Source: an uncultured Rhodospirillaceae bacterium
Lineage (GTDB): Bacteria; Pseudomonadota; Alphaproteobacteria; Rhodospirillales; Magnetospirillaceae
Assembly: GCA_937887565.1 (NCBI GenBank)
Contig: CALABS010000018.1
Span: 62,001-126,000 of the forward strand
DNA: 64,000 nucleotides
Reading direction: 5' to 3'
Shown: one piece after another, positions 43,296-52,267 of the stretch
Numbering within the stretch: position 1 is the first letter of the stretch
Layout: each line of letters starts with the position of its first letter
Notes under the pieces: generated by a model
The model's input: the letters and a program-made list of their open reading frames with translations, nothing else
The model's database searches: none
Told to the model about the DNA's origin: nothing
Position numbers and translations under genes: made by a program

Positions 43296-44488
43296 GGGGC
43301 GTCCTCCACGTGGTCGGCGCCGGCATCGCCGGCCTGGCCTGCGCCGTGGCCGCCGCCCGCTCGGGAGTCCGGGTGGTGCTCCACGAGGCTGCCCCCCAGG
43401 CCGGTGGGCGCTGCCGGTCCTTCCGCGACGACGACCTCGACCGTTTGATCGACAACGGCACCCACCTGGTCATCGGCGCCAACCGCACCGCCCTCGCCTT
43501 CGCCGACGCCATCGGCGGCACCGAGGCCATGGAGGCCGTCGATCCGGCCCTGCCCTTCCTGGATCTGGAGACCGGCGAGCGATGGAGCCTCGCCGCCGGC
43601 CGCCTGCCGGCCGGCATCGCCGAGACGGTGGCGGCGCTCGGCGTGCCGTGGACGGGGGCGCGAGAGACGGTGGCCGCCCGCCTGGGGCCCGCCCGCCACT
43701 ATCGGCGCCTGTGGAAACCGCTTTGCGAGGCGGCGCTCAACACCGCCCCCGAGGACGCCTCGGCGCGGCTGTTCGGGCGGGTGCTGCGCGCCGCCCTGCT
43801 GGCGGGTGCCGACGGCCTGCGGCCATGGCTGTTCCCGGCCGGCCTGTCGGCCGCCTTCGCCGCCCCGGCACTGGCGACATTGGCGGTGCATGGCGGCCGC
43901 TTCCAGCCGAGGCGGCGCCTGCTGGCGGTCGGGGATCGGACCCTGGTGTTCGGGGATGGGCCGCTTCGGCTCGGGCGCGAGGATCGCGCCGTGCTGGCGC
44001 TGCCGCCCTGGGCGCTCGTCGACATCCTGCCGGGATTTCCCCTGCCCGCCACCCGCGCCATCGTCAACGTCCATTTCCGCATGGAGCACGGGATGGCCGG
44101 CCTGCGGCTCCTGGGGCTGGTCGGCGGCACCGCCCAATGGGCCTTTCCCCGCGGCGACCTGTTGTCGGCCACCGCGTCGGCGGCGGATCGGCTGGCGGAG
44201 GAACCGGCCGAGGCCATCGCCGCCCGGATGTGGCTGGATCTGAGCCGCGCCTTCGACCTGAACGGCCCCATGCCCCGCTTCCGGGTCCTCAAGGAGCGCC
44301 GCGCCACCATGGCGCATACCCCCGACGGCGTCGCCCGCCGGCCGGGACACCGCACGGGCGCCGACTGGCTATTTCTTGCGGGCGACTGGCTGGCGTCGCC
44401 CTGGCCCTGTACCATCGAGGCCGCCGCGTCGTCGGGCCTGGCCGCCGCCCGCCTGGCGGTGGGCCGGCGCGACATATCTTTCGCCTAA
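43292..44488 (+). CDS. hpnE: Hydroxysqualene dehydroxylase HpnE
   Basis: A 398-residue FAD-dependent amine-oxidase-fold protein. The dinucleotide motif VVGAGIAGLACAVAAARSG is at about residues 7-25, and the GGRCRSF motif follows near 38. The C-terminal FAD segment is LFLAGDWLASPWPCTIEAAASSG. HpnE reduces hydroxysqualene to squalene. The start at 43292 is fixed by the ATGA overlap with hpnD and by the Rossmann motif. Confidence 0.94.
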   Translation: MRGVLHVVGAGIAGLACAVAAARSGVRVVLHEAAPQAGGRCRSFRDDDLDRLIDNGTHLVIGANRTALAFADAIGGTEAMEAVDPALPFLDLETGERWSLAAGRLPAGIAETVAALGVPWTGARETVAARLGPARHYRRLWKPLCEAALNTAPEDASARLFGRVLRAALLAGADGLRPWLFPAGLSAAFAAPALATLAVHGGRFQPRRRLLAVGDRTLVFGDGPLRLGREDRAVLALPPWALVDILPGFPLPATRAIVNVHFRMEHGMAGLRLLGLVGGTAQWAFPRGDLLSATASAADRLAEEPAEAIAARMWLDLSRAFDLNGPMPRFRVLKERRATMAHTPDGVARRPGHRTGADWLFLAGDWLASPWPCTIEAAASSGLAAARLAVGRRDISFA

Positions 44489-44501
44489 TGTTATTTGGGG
44501 C

Positions 44502-44548
44502 TTAACATCGGGTAAGACCTTACCTATCTTGATGGTCTGATTTAGACC
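44502..44548 (+). promoter_or_regulatory. sodB: Candidate sodB promoter with two dyads
   Basis: TTAACA (44502-44507) and TATCTT (44525-44530) are spaced by 17 bases. GGTAAG-AC-CTTACC lies inside the spacer (44511-44524) and GGTCT-N5-AGACC lies just downstream (44534-44548), around the expected start. Either dyad could bind a repressor, for example an iron- or redox-responsive one. The region is markedly AT-richer than its neighbours. Confidence 0.5.
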
Positions 44549-44590
44549 TTTTCCAAATTCCACCCCACCGCATAACGGAAAGAGGTAACG

Positions 44591-45187
44591 ATGGCCTTCG
44601 AGCTTCCCCCGCTCCCTTACGCCAACGACGCGCTGGAGCCCACCATCTCGGCCCGCACCCTCGAGTTCCATCACGGCAAGCACCACAACGCCTACGTGAC
44701 GAACCTCAACAATCTGGTCAAGGACACCGAGCTGGCGAGCAAACCGCTGGAAGAGGTGATCAAGGTCGCCGCCGCCGACCTTCCGGCCAAGCAGGGGATC
44801 TTCAACAACGCCGCCCAGGTGTGGAACCACACCTTCTTCTGGAACTGCATGAAGAAGGGCGGCGGCGGCAAGCCGTCGGGCAAGGTCGCCGACGCCATCA
44901 ACGCCGCCTTCGGCTCGTACGAGAAGTTCGCCGAGGAGTTCAAGAATGCCGCCGTCACCCAGTTCGGCTCGGGCTGGGCGTGGCTGGTCGAGGAGAACGG
45001 CGCCCTCAAGATCACCAAGACCGCCAACGCCGACCTTCCCATGGCGCACGGCCAGAAGGCGCTCCTGACCGTCGATGTGTGGGAGCACGCCTACTACCTC
45101 GACTACCAGAACCGCCGCCCCGACTTCGTCCAGGCGTTCCTGGACAATCTGGTGAACTGGGATTTCGTGGCCCAGAACCTGGGCTGA
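44591..45187 (+). CDS. sodB: Superoxide dismutase [Fe]
   Basis: This 198-residue Fe/Mn-type superoxide dismutase has ligands H27 (in EFHHGKHH), H79-type in VWNHTFFWN, and the DVWEHAYYLDY pair. The glutamine in AAQVWNH marks the iron type. There is no signal peptide, so it is cytoplasmic. GAAAGAGG precedes the start, a promoter with two dyads lies upstream, and a strong terminator follows, making it a monocistronic unit. Confidence 0.97.
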   Translation: MAFELPPLPYANDALEPTISARTLEFHHGKHHNAYVTNLNNLVKDTELASKPLEEVIKVAAADLPAKQGIFNNAAQVWNHTFFWNCMKKGGGGKPSGKVADAINAAFGSYEKFAEEFKNAAVTQFGSGWAWLVEENGALKITKTANADLPMAHGQKALLTVDVWEHAYYLDYQNRRPDFVQAFLDNLVNWDFVAQNLG

Positions 45188-45207
45188 CCGCGGCTTCCGA
45201 TCCGGCG

Positions 45208-45240
45208 AGCCCCCCGCCCCGTGCGGGGGGCTTTGCTTTT
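45208..45240 (+). terminator. sodB: Intrinsic terminator of sodB
   Basis: AGCCCCCCGC (45208-45217) pairs with GCGGGGGGCT (45223-45232) around a five-base loop, followed by TTGCTTTT. It begins 20 bases after the sodB stop and has the full form of a rho-independent terminator. Confidence 0.9.
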
Positions 45241-45343
45241 TGGCCCGCCTTGGTTATTCCTTGGTCACGACTCAATCCCGCCATTATCGGCTAGGATCAT
45301 CACTTCCGGTAGAACCACCCAGCCGTTCGAGGGGTACTCATCC

Positions 45344-45871
45344 ATGCGCCGTTCCTTCCTTGTCCTCACCGCCGCCGCCGCCGTGCTCGCCGTCGGCGCC
45401 TGTTCCAGCGACAGCATCGACCAGGGCCGGGTCTCCACCTCGGGCCGCACCAGCGATCCGGGCATGGCCGGGCGCCCGCAGGCCGGCGAACTGACCGGCG
45501 CCCAGCGCATGGCCCAGCTGACGCAGGAATTCCAGGCCCAGATCGGCGACCGGGTGTTCTTCGCCACCGACGCCATCGACCTCAACGGCCCGGCGCGCCA
45601 GACGCTCGACCGCCAGATCGCCTTCCTGAAGCGCTATCCGGATATCCGCCTGCAGATCCAGGGCCACGCCGACGAGCGCGGCACCCGCGAATACAACCTG
45701 GCCCTCGGCGACCGCCGCGCCAATTCGGTGAAGGAATACCTGCTGGCCAACGGCATCTCGTCGGCCCGCCTGGCCACCGTCTCCTACGGCAAGGAGCGCC
45801 CCGAGGCGGTCGGCACCAACGAGGCGTCGTGGGCCAAGAACCGCCGCGCCGTCAGCGTGATCGCGCAGTAA
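45344..45871 (+). CDS. pal: Peptidoglycan-associated lipoprotein (Pal/OmpA C-domain)
   Basis: The 175-residue protein has a lipoprotein signal with C20 in AVGAC, a linker of about 45 residues, and an OmpA-like peptidoglycan-binding domain (about 70-175) containing the IQGHADERGTREYN signature. Pal tethers the outer membrane to the cell wall and works with TolQRAB. No tol gene is adjacent here, so it is either a detached pal or a paralogue. GAGGGG lies ahead of the ATG, and a perfect palindrome follows the stop. Confidence 0.9.
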   Translation: MRRSFLVLTAAAAVLAVGACSSDSIDQGRVSTSGRTSDPGMAGRPQAGELTGAQRMAQLTQEFQAQIGDRVFFATDAIDLNGPARQTLDRQIAFLKRYPDIRLQIQGHADERGTREYNLALGDRRANSVKEYLLANGISSARLATVSYGKERPEAVGTNEASWAKNRRAVSVIAQ

Positions 45872-45875
45872 AAAC

Positions 45876-45903
45876 CGTCACCCCCGCGAAAGCGGGGGTG
45901 ACG
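45876..45903. repeat. Dispersed palindrome / bidirectional terminator after pal
   Basis: Twelve-base arms (CGTCACCCCCGC and its complement) close on a GAAA tetraloop without a mismatch. The site lies five bases beyond pal and 12 bases before the convergent Mth938-type stop. A related palindrome in the opposite sense is at 50248-50275. The form matches GTCAT/CCCCGCGAAAGCGGG repeats scattered through many proteobacterial genomes. Confidence 0.7.
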
Positions 45904-45914
45904 CCCTCCGAAAG

Positions 45915-46271
45915 CTACACCGCCATCAGGGCCGCCGCCACGCGGCGGTCCTCGGTAAGCAGGACGTTGTAGGTGCGGCAAGCGGCGCCGGTGTCCATGG
46001 GCTCGGCGACGATCCCGGCCGCCCGCAGTGCCGCCTTCAGCTCGCGCGGCAGCGGCGACAGCCCCTGGCCGCAGCCGACCAGAAGAATCTCGATCCCCGC
46101 CTCCATCACCGCCGCCAGCGCCTCGGCGGTCAGCTCACCGCTCCAGGCCAGGGCGCGGTCGGGGAGGACCAGCACCGATCCCTCGTGGCGCCGCCCCGAA
46201 ATGGTGAAGCCGTTGTCGCCATAGCCCTGGATGAGCTGGCGGTCGGCGGAAACGACGGGCGTGATATCCAT
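45915..46271 (-). CDS. Mth938-domain (DUF498) protein, NDUFAF3-like
   Basis: A 118-residue protein of the Mth938/DUF498 family, whose mitochondrial relative NDUFAF3 helps assemble complex I. Family features are the IQGYGDNGFTISG segment near residue 13 and ILLVGCGQG near 63. The start at 46271 excludes a proline-rich upstream extension. It lies 45 bases behind secF. In many alphaproteobacteria it is followed at once by an NDUFAF6-like gene, but here that relative is about 4.5 kb away. Confidence 0.85.
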   Translation of the reverse strand: MDITPVVSADRQLIQGYGDNGFTISGRRHEGSVLVLPDRALAWSGELTAEALAAVMEAGIEILLVGCGQGLSPLPRELKAALRAAGIVAEPMDTGAACRTYNVLLTEDRRVAAALMAV

Positions 46272-46315
46272 GGCCGGCCATATGGGGGCTCCGAAAGGCC
46301 CCGCCAAGAGTCAGA

Positions 46316-47256
46316 TCAAGGAGTGGCCTGCTGCTCGGCCTGTTCGGCTTCCTCCTGCTCCTTGCCGGTGCGCAGGTTGAAGTAGATCAGGATCGGCATC
46401 GCCACATAGACCGACGAATAGGTGCCGATCAGCACGCCGAAGATCACCGACAGCGAGAAGCCGCGCAGCACCTCGCCGCCGAACACCGCCAGCGACAGGA
46501 CCGCCAGCAGCGTGGTGCCGCCGGTCAGGATGGTGCGGGCCAGGGTCTCGTTGGCCGACAGGTTCAACAGGTCGAACAGGCTCATGGCCTTGTATTTGCG
46601 CAGGTTCTCGCGCACGCGGTCGTATTCCACCACGGTGTCGTTGATGGAATAGCCGGCGATGGTCAGGATCGCCGCCACGCTGGTCAGGTTGAACTCGAGC
46701 CCGGTCAGCGAGAAGAAGCCGAAGGTGGCGATCACGTCGTGGAAGGTGGCGGCGAGCGCGCCGACGCCGAACTGCCATTCGAAGCGGAACCACACATAGG
46801 CGGCGATGGCCAGCACCGACAGCGCCACCGCCAGCACGCCGTCGCGCACCAGCTCGTCGCCCACCTTGGGGCCGACGATCTCGACCCGGCGATAGCTGTA
46901 GCCGGCCCCCAGTGTGGTCTTGACCTTGTCCAGGGCGGACATCTGCGCCTTCTCGTCGCCCGGCTGGCGTTCAACGCGGATCATCACGTCGCGGCCTGTC
47001 TCGCCGAATTCCTGCAAGCTGACCTCCCCCAGCCCCAACCCGCCCAGGGTCGAGCGCATGGCGCCGAGGTCGGCCTTCTGCTCGGTCTGGACCTCGACGA
47101 CGATGCCGCCGGCGAAGTCGACGCCGAAATTCAAGCCCTTGGTCGCCAGCAGGACGAACGACGCCACGATGATGACCACCGTGAAGCCGAAGGCCGGGAT
47201 ACGCTTGCCGATGAAGTCGAACGAGAACTTCCGCGGCATGTAATTGAGCAACGGCT

Positions 47257-47260
<4 letters not shown>
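46316..47260 (-). CDS. secF: Protein translocase subunit SecF
   Basis: This 314-residue RND-type membrane protein has six predicted spans, one near residues 22-40 and five between 135 and 295, flanking a periplasmic domain. Conserved marks are GVDFAGG near residue 47 and the TIAGYSINDTVVEYDRVREN motif near 200. With SecD and YajC it uses the proton gradient to complete export through SecYEG. The start overlaps the secD stop by four bases. The tail is rich in glutamate and glutamine. Confidence 0.97.
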
Positions 47261-48828
<1,568 letters not shown>

Positions 48829-48858
48829 GTCCGTCCCGTCGTCAGGGGTGGAGCCGGC

Positions 48859-49227
48859 CTATTTGTCGGCCGGCTTCTCGGCTTCGGCCTCGTCCTTGCC
48901 GGCGGCGACCGGCTCGGACTTGGTCATGATCTCCTGGATGGTGGCGCGGACCACGCGCACCTTCACGTTGTCGGCGATCTCGAGGACCACCTCGGTGTCG
49001 CTGGCGATCTTGTTGACGGTGCCGATGATGCCGCCCGAGGTCACCACCCGGTCGCCCCGGCGCAGCGCGCCCAGCATCTCCTTGTGCTGCTTCATCCGCT
49101 TCTGCTGCGGACGGATGAGCAGGAAGTAGAACACCACGAAGATGAGGATCAGCGGCAGGAAGGACGTCAGCATGTCCCCGGTGGGGGCGCCGCCGGCGGC
49201 CTGGGCGAAAGCGGGAGAAGAGAACAT
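48859..49227 (-). CDS. yajC: Sec translocon accessory subunit YajC
   Basis: This 122-residue single-span protein has the family pattern: a membrane segment at about residues 21-42 and then RPQQKRMKQHKEMLGALRRGDRVVTSGGIIGTV. The tail is rich in alanine, glutamate and lysine. GGAG lies seven bases ahead of the ATG. It leads the secDF operon and is divergent from the DUF815 ATPase gene. Confidence 0.96.
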   Translation of the reverse strand: MFSSPAFAQAAGGAPTGDMLTSFLPLILIFVVFYFLLIRPQQKRMKQHKEMLGALRRGDRVVTSGGIIGTVNKIASDTEVVLEIADNVKVRVVRATIQEIMTKSEPVAAGKDEAEAEKPADK

Positions 49228-49349
49228 CGGAGTCTCCTGGATGGCGTCCGATCGGAAAGTGAGCGGAATATAGCCGCCCTGTGCCGCGTTGCAAACGTTA
49301 AACGGGTTGAATCTTGCCCCCGACGGGCGCCGGGCTTAGGTTTCCGGTC

Positions 49350-50204
49350 ATGGATATGGATACCACCCGTCTTCTCGCCCGCATCGCCGACGCTCTCGAC
49401 CGCCTGGCGCCGCCGCCGGCCGCCGCCGCCGATCTCGCCGCCGCCGACGCCTTCGTGTGGCATGCCGCCCCCGACCGCCTGGAGCCGATCGCCGAGGTCA
49501 ACCGCGTGGATATCGCGCTGCTGAAGGGCATCGACCGCCAGCGCGGGCAACTGCTGGACAACACCCGCCGCTTCGCCGCCGGCCTGCCTGCCAACAACGC
49601 GCTTTTGTGGGGTGCGCGCGGCAGCGGCAAGAGCTCGCTGGTCAAGGCGGTGCACGCCGCCATCAATACCGAGCGGCCCGGTGCGCTGGCGCTGGTCGAG
49701 ATCGCCCGCGACGACATCCCCACCCTGCCCCGGCTGCTGAAGATCCTGCGCGGCGCCGACCGCCGCACGGTGTTGTTCTGTGACGACCTGTCATTCGAGA
49801 CCCAGGACGACGCCTACAAGTCGCTGAAGGCGGTCCTGGAAGGCGGCGTCGAGGGGCGGCCGGCCAACGTGGTGTTCTACGCCACCTCCAACCGCCGCCA
49901 CCTGATGAGCCGCGACATGATCGAGAACGAGCGCGGCACTGCCATCAATCCCGGCGAGGCGGTGGAGGAAAAGGTGTCGCTGTCCGACCGCTTCGGCCTG
50001 TGGCTGGGGTTCCACCATGTGGGCCAGGACATCTATCTCGACATCGTCCGCGGCTATGTCGCGCGCTTCGCCCTACCCATTGCCGACGACGATCTGGCCG
50101 CCCAGGCCAACGAATGGTCGATGACCCGTGGCTCACGCTCGGGGCGGGTGGCATGGCAGTTCGTCCAGGATCTGGCCGGCCGGCTGGGAAAGCGGCTCGA
50201 TTAG
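49350..50204 (+). CDS. DUF815-family AAA+ ATPase
   Basis: A 284-residue ATPase of the DUF815 group. The Walker A motif is WGARGSGKSSLVKA near residue 90, and the Walker B-like VLFCDDLSFE is near 145. ATSNRRHLMSRDMIENERG corresponds to sensor and arginine-finger regions. Its position across from yajC is typical of alphaproteobacteria. The substrate is not known. The ATG at 49350 is preferred over a 12-codon upstream extension. Confidence 0.88.
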   Translation: MDMDTTRLLARIADALDRLAPPPAAAADLAAADAFVWHAAPDRLEPIAEVNRVDIALLKGIDRQRGQLLDNTRRFAAGLPANNALLWGARGSGKSSLVKAVHAAINTERPGALALVEIARDDIPTLPRLLKILRGADRRTVLFCDDLSFETQDDAYKSLKAVLEGGVEGRPANVVFYATSNRRHLMSRDMIENERGTAINPGEAVEEKVSLSDRFGLWLGFHHVGQDIYLDIVRGYVARFALPIADDDLAAQANEWSMTRGSRSGRVAWQFVQDLAGRLGKRLD

Positions 50205-50247
50205 AGAATCGAGCCATTAATCAGGAACGCCCGTCCCAGCGAGGAGT

Positions 50248-50275
50248 CGTCATGCCCGCTTTCGCGGGAGTGACG
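50248..50275. repeat. Dispersed palindrome, second copy
   Basis: CGTCATGCCCGC and GCGGGAGTGACG flank TTTC. One mismatch and one G-T pair interrupt the 12-base stem. It is the same family as 45876-45903 but in the reverse sense (TTTC versus GAAA loop). It follows the DUF815 stop by 43 bases. Confidence 0.6.
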
Positions 50276-50319
50276 CCCGAGGCGGGGAATGCCTCACGTT
50301 TGAGATACCATGTTAGCGG

Positions 50320-50403
50320 TCAAGCCGTTTCGAACGGGCGTCGGGTCTTCATGACGCCATATGCGATGACCAGCAGCTTGCGGCCGATGGCCACCGCCCA
50401 CGA
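50320..50403 (-). pseudogene. Possible C-terminal relic of an IS110-like transposase
   Basis: On the minus strand 27 codons end in a stop and read AIGRKLLVIAYGVMKTRRPF in the middle. The RKLLVIAY...K..RPF pattern resembles the extreme C-terminus of IS110/IS116-type transposases. Upstream codons lose any likeness, so at most a small fragment remains. The call rests on a short similarity judged by eye. Confidence 0.35.
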
Positions 50404-50541
50404 CCTTCGATGCTTACAATCTTGTTCACAACGCGCAATCCGGGATAACGATTGATAGCGTGACCCAGGCGCGCGATAATTTGACACAATTTTCCTCTTT
50501 AGGTTGGGCGCCCTTTTGTTTACTCTTTTTAGGCGTGTTCG

Positions 50542-50569
50542 TAGACACCGAAACGCCTTTCGTTATAAT
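50542..50569 (+). promoter_or_regulatory. Strong sigma-70-type promoter of the 109-residue secreted protein
   Basis: TAGACA (50542-50547) and a perfect TATAAT (50564-50569) are 16 bases apart. The expected start near 50576 leaves only about 13 bases of leader with AAGGG ahead of the ATG at 50589. It is the best consensus -10 element noticed in the window. Confidence 0.6.
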
Positions 50570-50588
50570 GCGCAAAAGGGAACACACC

Positions 50589-50918
50589 ATGACGATCAGC
50601 AACCTGTCGAAATTCGCCGCCGTGTTCGGCGTCCTGGGCTTCCTGTCCGGCACGGCCAGCGCCGATTCGGTCCTGGTGGTCACCAAGACCACCATTTCGG
50701 GCCAGGCGATCTCGTCGCAGGCGCAAGCGGACTTCCGCCCGACCTCCAACACCATCATGGTCAAGATCGCCGGCAAGACCTGCACCTTCGGGTCGTCGAC
50801 CCAGGGCTCGGTGCCGCAGGGGTGCAACTACACGGTCACCGTCGACGAAAACGGCCTGGTCCCGAGCGTCCGCGAGGCGAGCTCGGTGTGCATGCAGATT
50901 CCGATGAAGTGCGACTAG
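50589..50918 (+). CDS. Hypothetical small secreted protein with three cysteines
   Basis: I do not recognise this 109-residue protein. A signal peptide ends near GTASA at about residue 25. The mature part of about 84 residues is rich in Ser, Thr and Val, looks like a small beta-rich domain, and has cysteines in KTCTFG, QGCNYT, VCMQ and KCD (four in total after the signal), enough for two disulfides. The ATG at 50589 follows AAGGG and a good promoter, and an upstream frame extension is rejected. No neighbour hints at a function. Confidence 0.65.
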   Translation: MTISNLSKFAAVFGVLGFLSGTASADSVLVVTKTTISGQAISSQAQADFRPTSNTIMVKIAGKTCTFGSSTQGSVPQGCNYTVTVDENGLVPSVREASSVCMQIPMKCD

Positions 50919-50996
50919 GCATCGTTTCGGGGAGGACGGCACGCCGGCATGCCGCCCCCCCCGGGTTGCCCGAAGACCCCTCATACCACTCCACGC

Positions 50997-51128
50997 CTAG
51001 CGCCGCTTCGCCATCCACCGGACGACGGCTAGCGTCGCCATGAAGATCAGCAGGCCGCCGACCAGCACGGCGATGCCCATGATCAACGAGGTTTCGGGCG
51101 GATAGGCCAGGATTTCGGTCTGTTGCAC
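50997..51128 (-). CDS. Hypothetical 43-residue single-span membrane peptide
   Basis: A GTG-initiated frame of 43 codons encodes a short N-terminus (MQQTEILAYPPETS), one hydrophobic helix from about residue 15 to 36 and a basic end (RWMAKRR). This is the normal positive-inside pattern for a small membrane protein. The ribosome-binding site is weak (GGAA). It lies between the secreted protein and the LysM/M23 gene, convergent with the former. The topology argues for a real gene, but the start codon and expression are unproven. Confidence 0.45.
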   Translation of the reverse strand: MQQTEILAYPPETSLIMGIAVLVGGLLIFMATLAVVRWMAKRR

Positions 51129-51199
51129 AAGCAGGTTCCGGATCGGGGAGCGATCCGGACATCCTCATCCCCGCCCGCCTGGGCATGCCTTGCGTTTGG

Positions 51200-52219
51200 T
51201 CAAGCGCCGGGGGCCTCGGTGAGGGCGGCGCCGGCGAGGTGATCCATGGGGTTGACCGCCTCGGTCCCCCGGCGGACCTCGAAATGGAGCTGCGGCGAGG
51301 TCACGTTGCCGGTTGCGCCCACGGTGGCCACCTGTTGGCCGCGCCTGACCGTTTCCCCCTTGGCGACCAGCAGTTGGTCGTTATGGGCGTAGGCCGTCAT
51401 CCAGCCGTCGGCATGCTTGATCAGCAGCAGGTTCCCGAACCCCTTGAGCTCGTTGCCGGCATAGGCGACCACGCCGTTCTCGGCCGCCACCACCGGCGTG
51501 CCCTTAGGCGCCGAGATGTTGATGCCGTCGTTGTGCTGCCCCTTGCCGACCGCCCCGAACTCGGCGACCACGTCGCCCCGAAGCGGCCATGTGAACCCCT
51601 TGCCGGCCAAGGGTGGCGGCGTGGGCGGCAGCGCCTGCTGGGGCTGGAAGGCGCGGTGGCGGGTTTCGGGCGGATCGGACGGCGGCGGATCGACGCGGGC
51701 CGACCGTTCCGCCGCGCTGCGCCCTTCCGCCGTATTGGGCGAGGCGATGACCAGCGAGCCGGTCGAACGCGGTGGTCCGCCGTCCCGCCCCGACGCGGTG
51801 GCGGTGCCATAGCTGCCGGGAATGCGCAACCGTTCGCCCACATAGATGGTATAGGGCGGCGCCTTGCCGTTGCTGCGGGCCAGGGTCTGGAAGTCGACCC
51901 CGTAACGCCGCGCGAGCTGCGACAGCGTGTCGCCGCGGACCACGACGTGCTCCTGGCCGCCGCCGGGCATGCGCAGGAACTGGCCGGGATAGACGATGTA
52001 GGGCGGCGCCAGCCGGTTGGCCTCGATGACCTCGCGAACCGAGACGTTGCAGCGCCGCGCGATCCCGAACACGGTGTCGCCGGAATGCACGGTCACCCCG
52101 CCGCCGCACCGGGCCTGCATGGACGAGGCCCGCGTCACCGGCGCGCCACCGGGCCACGTTGGCGCGCAAGCGGCCAGCGACAGGCTGACCATCACAACAT
52201 GGGGTATGCCGAACCTCAT
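51200..52219 (-). CDS. LysM/M23 lipoprotein, NlpD-like
   Basis: The 339-residue protein has a lipoprotein signal (C18 in LSLAAC), two LysM modules (about 42-86 and 90-134), a proline-rich linker and an M23 domain (about 205-330). In the M23 site H229 and H312 (in QLHFEV) are kept, but the expected aspartate of the HxxGxD motif is N234 (HNDGIN). The domain is therefore likely a degenerate amidase activator of the NlpD type rather than an active endopeptidase. It lies 48 bases behind pcm, as in many proteobacteria. Confidence 0.9.
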   Translation of the reverse strand: MRFGIPHVVMVSLSLAACAPTWPGGAPVTRASSMQARCGGGVTVHSGDTVFGIARRCNVSVREVIEANRLAPPYIVYPGQFLRMPGGGQEHVVVRGDTLSQLARRYGVDFQTLARSNGKAPPYTIYVGERLRIPGSYGTATASGRDGGPPRSTGSLVIASPNTAEGRSAAERSARVDPPPSDPPETRHRAFQPQQALPPTPPPLAGKGFTWPLRGDVVAEFGAVGKGQHNDGINISAPKGTPVVAAENGVVAYAGNELKGFGNLLLIKHADGWMTAYAHNDQLLVAKGETVRRGQQVATVGATGNVTSPQLHFEVRRGTEAVNPMDHLAGAALTEAPGA

Positions 52220-52267
52220 GGGGTGTACTATACGCACTCTAAGCGGGTGCGGCAAACGGAAGTGGGG

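Larger units (their letters stand above)
50205..50588. other. 384-base gap with a repeat, a possible transposase relic and a promoter
   Basis: The stretch after the DUF815 gene holds the dispersed palindrome at 50248-50275, the relic at 50320-50403 and the promoter at 50542-50569. From about 50410 onwards it is clearly AT-richer than the rest of the window (for example 50478-50530). I see no further gene in it. The composition suggests acquired DNA. Confidence 0.6.

Noticed and set aside
50481..50486. Perfect TTGACA hexamer
   Set aside because: No -10 element lies at 16-18 bases. The TAGACA/TATAAT pair further downstream is a better promoter for the same gene.
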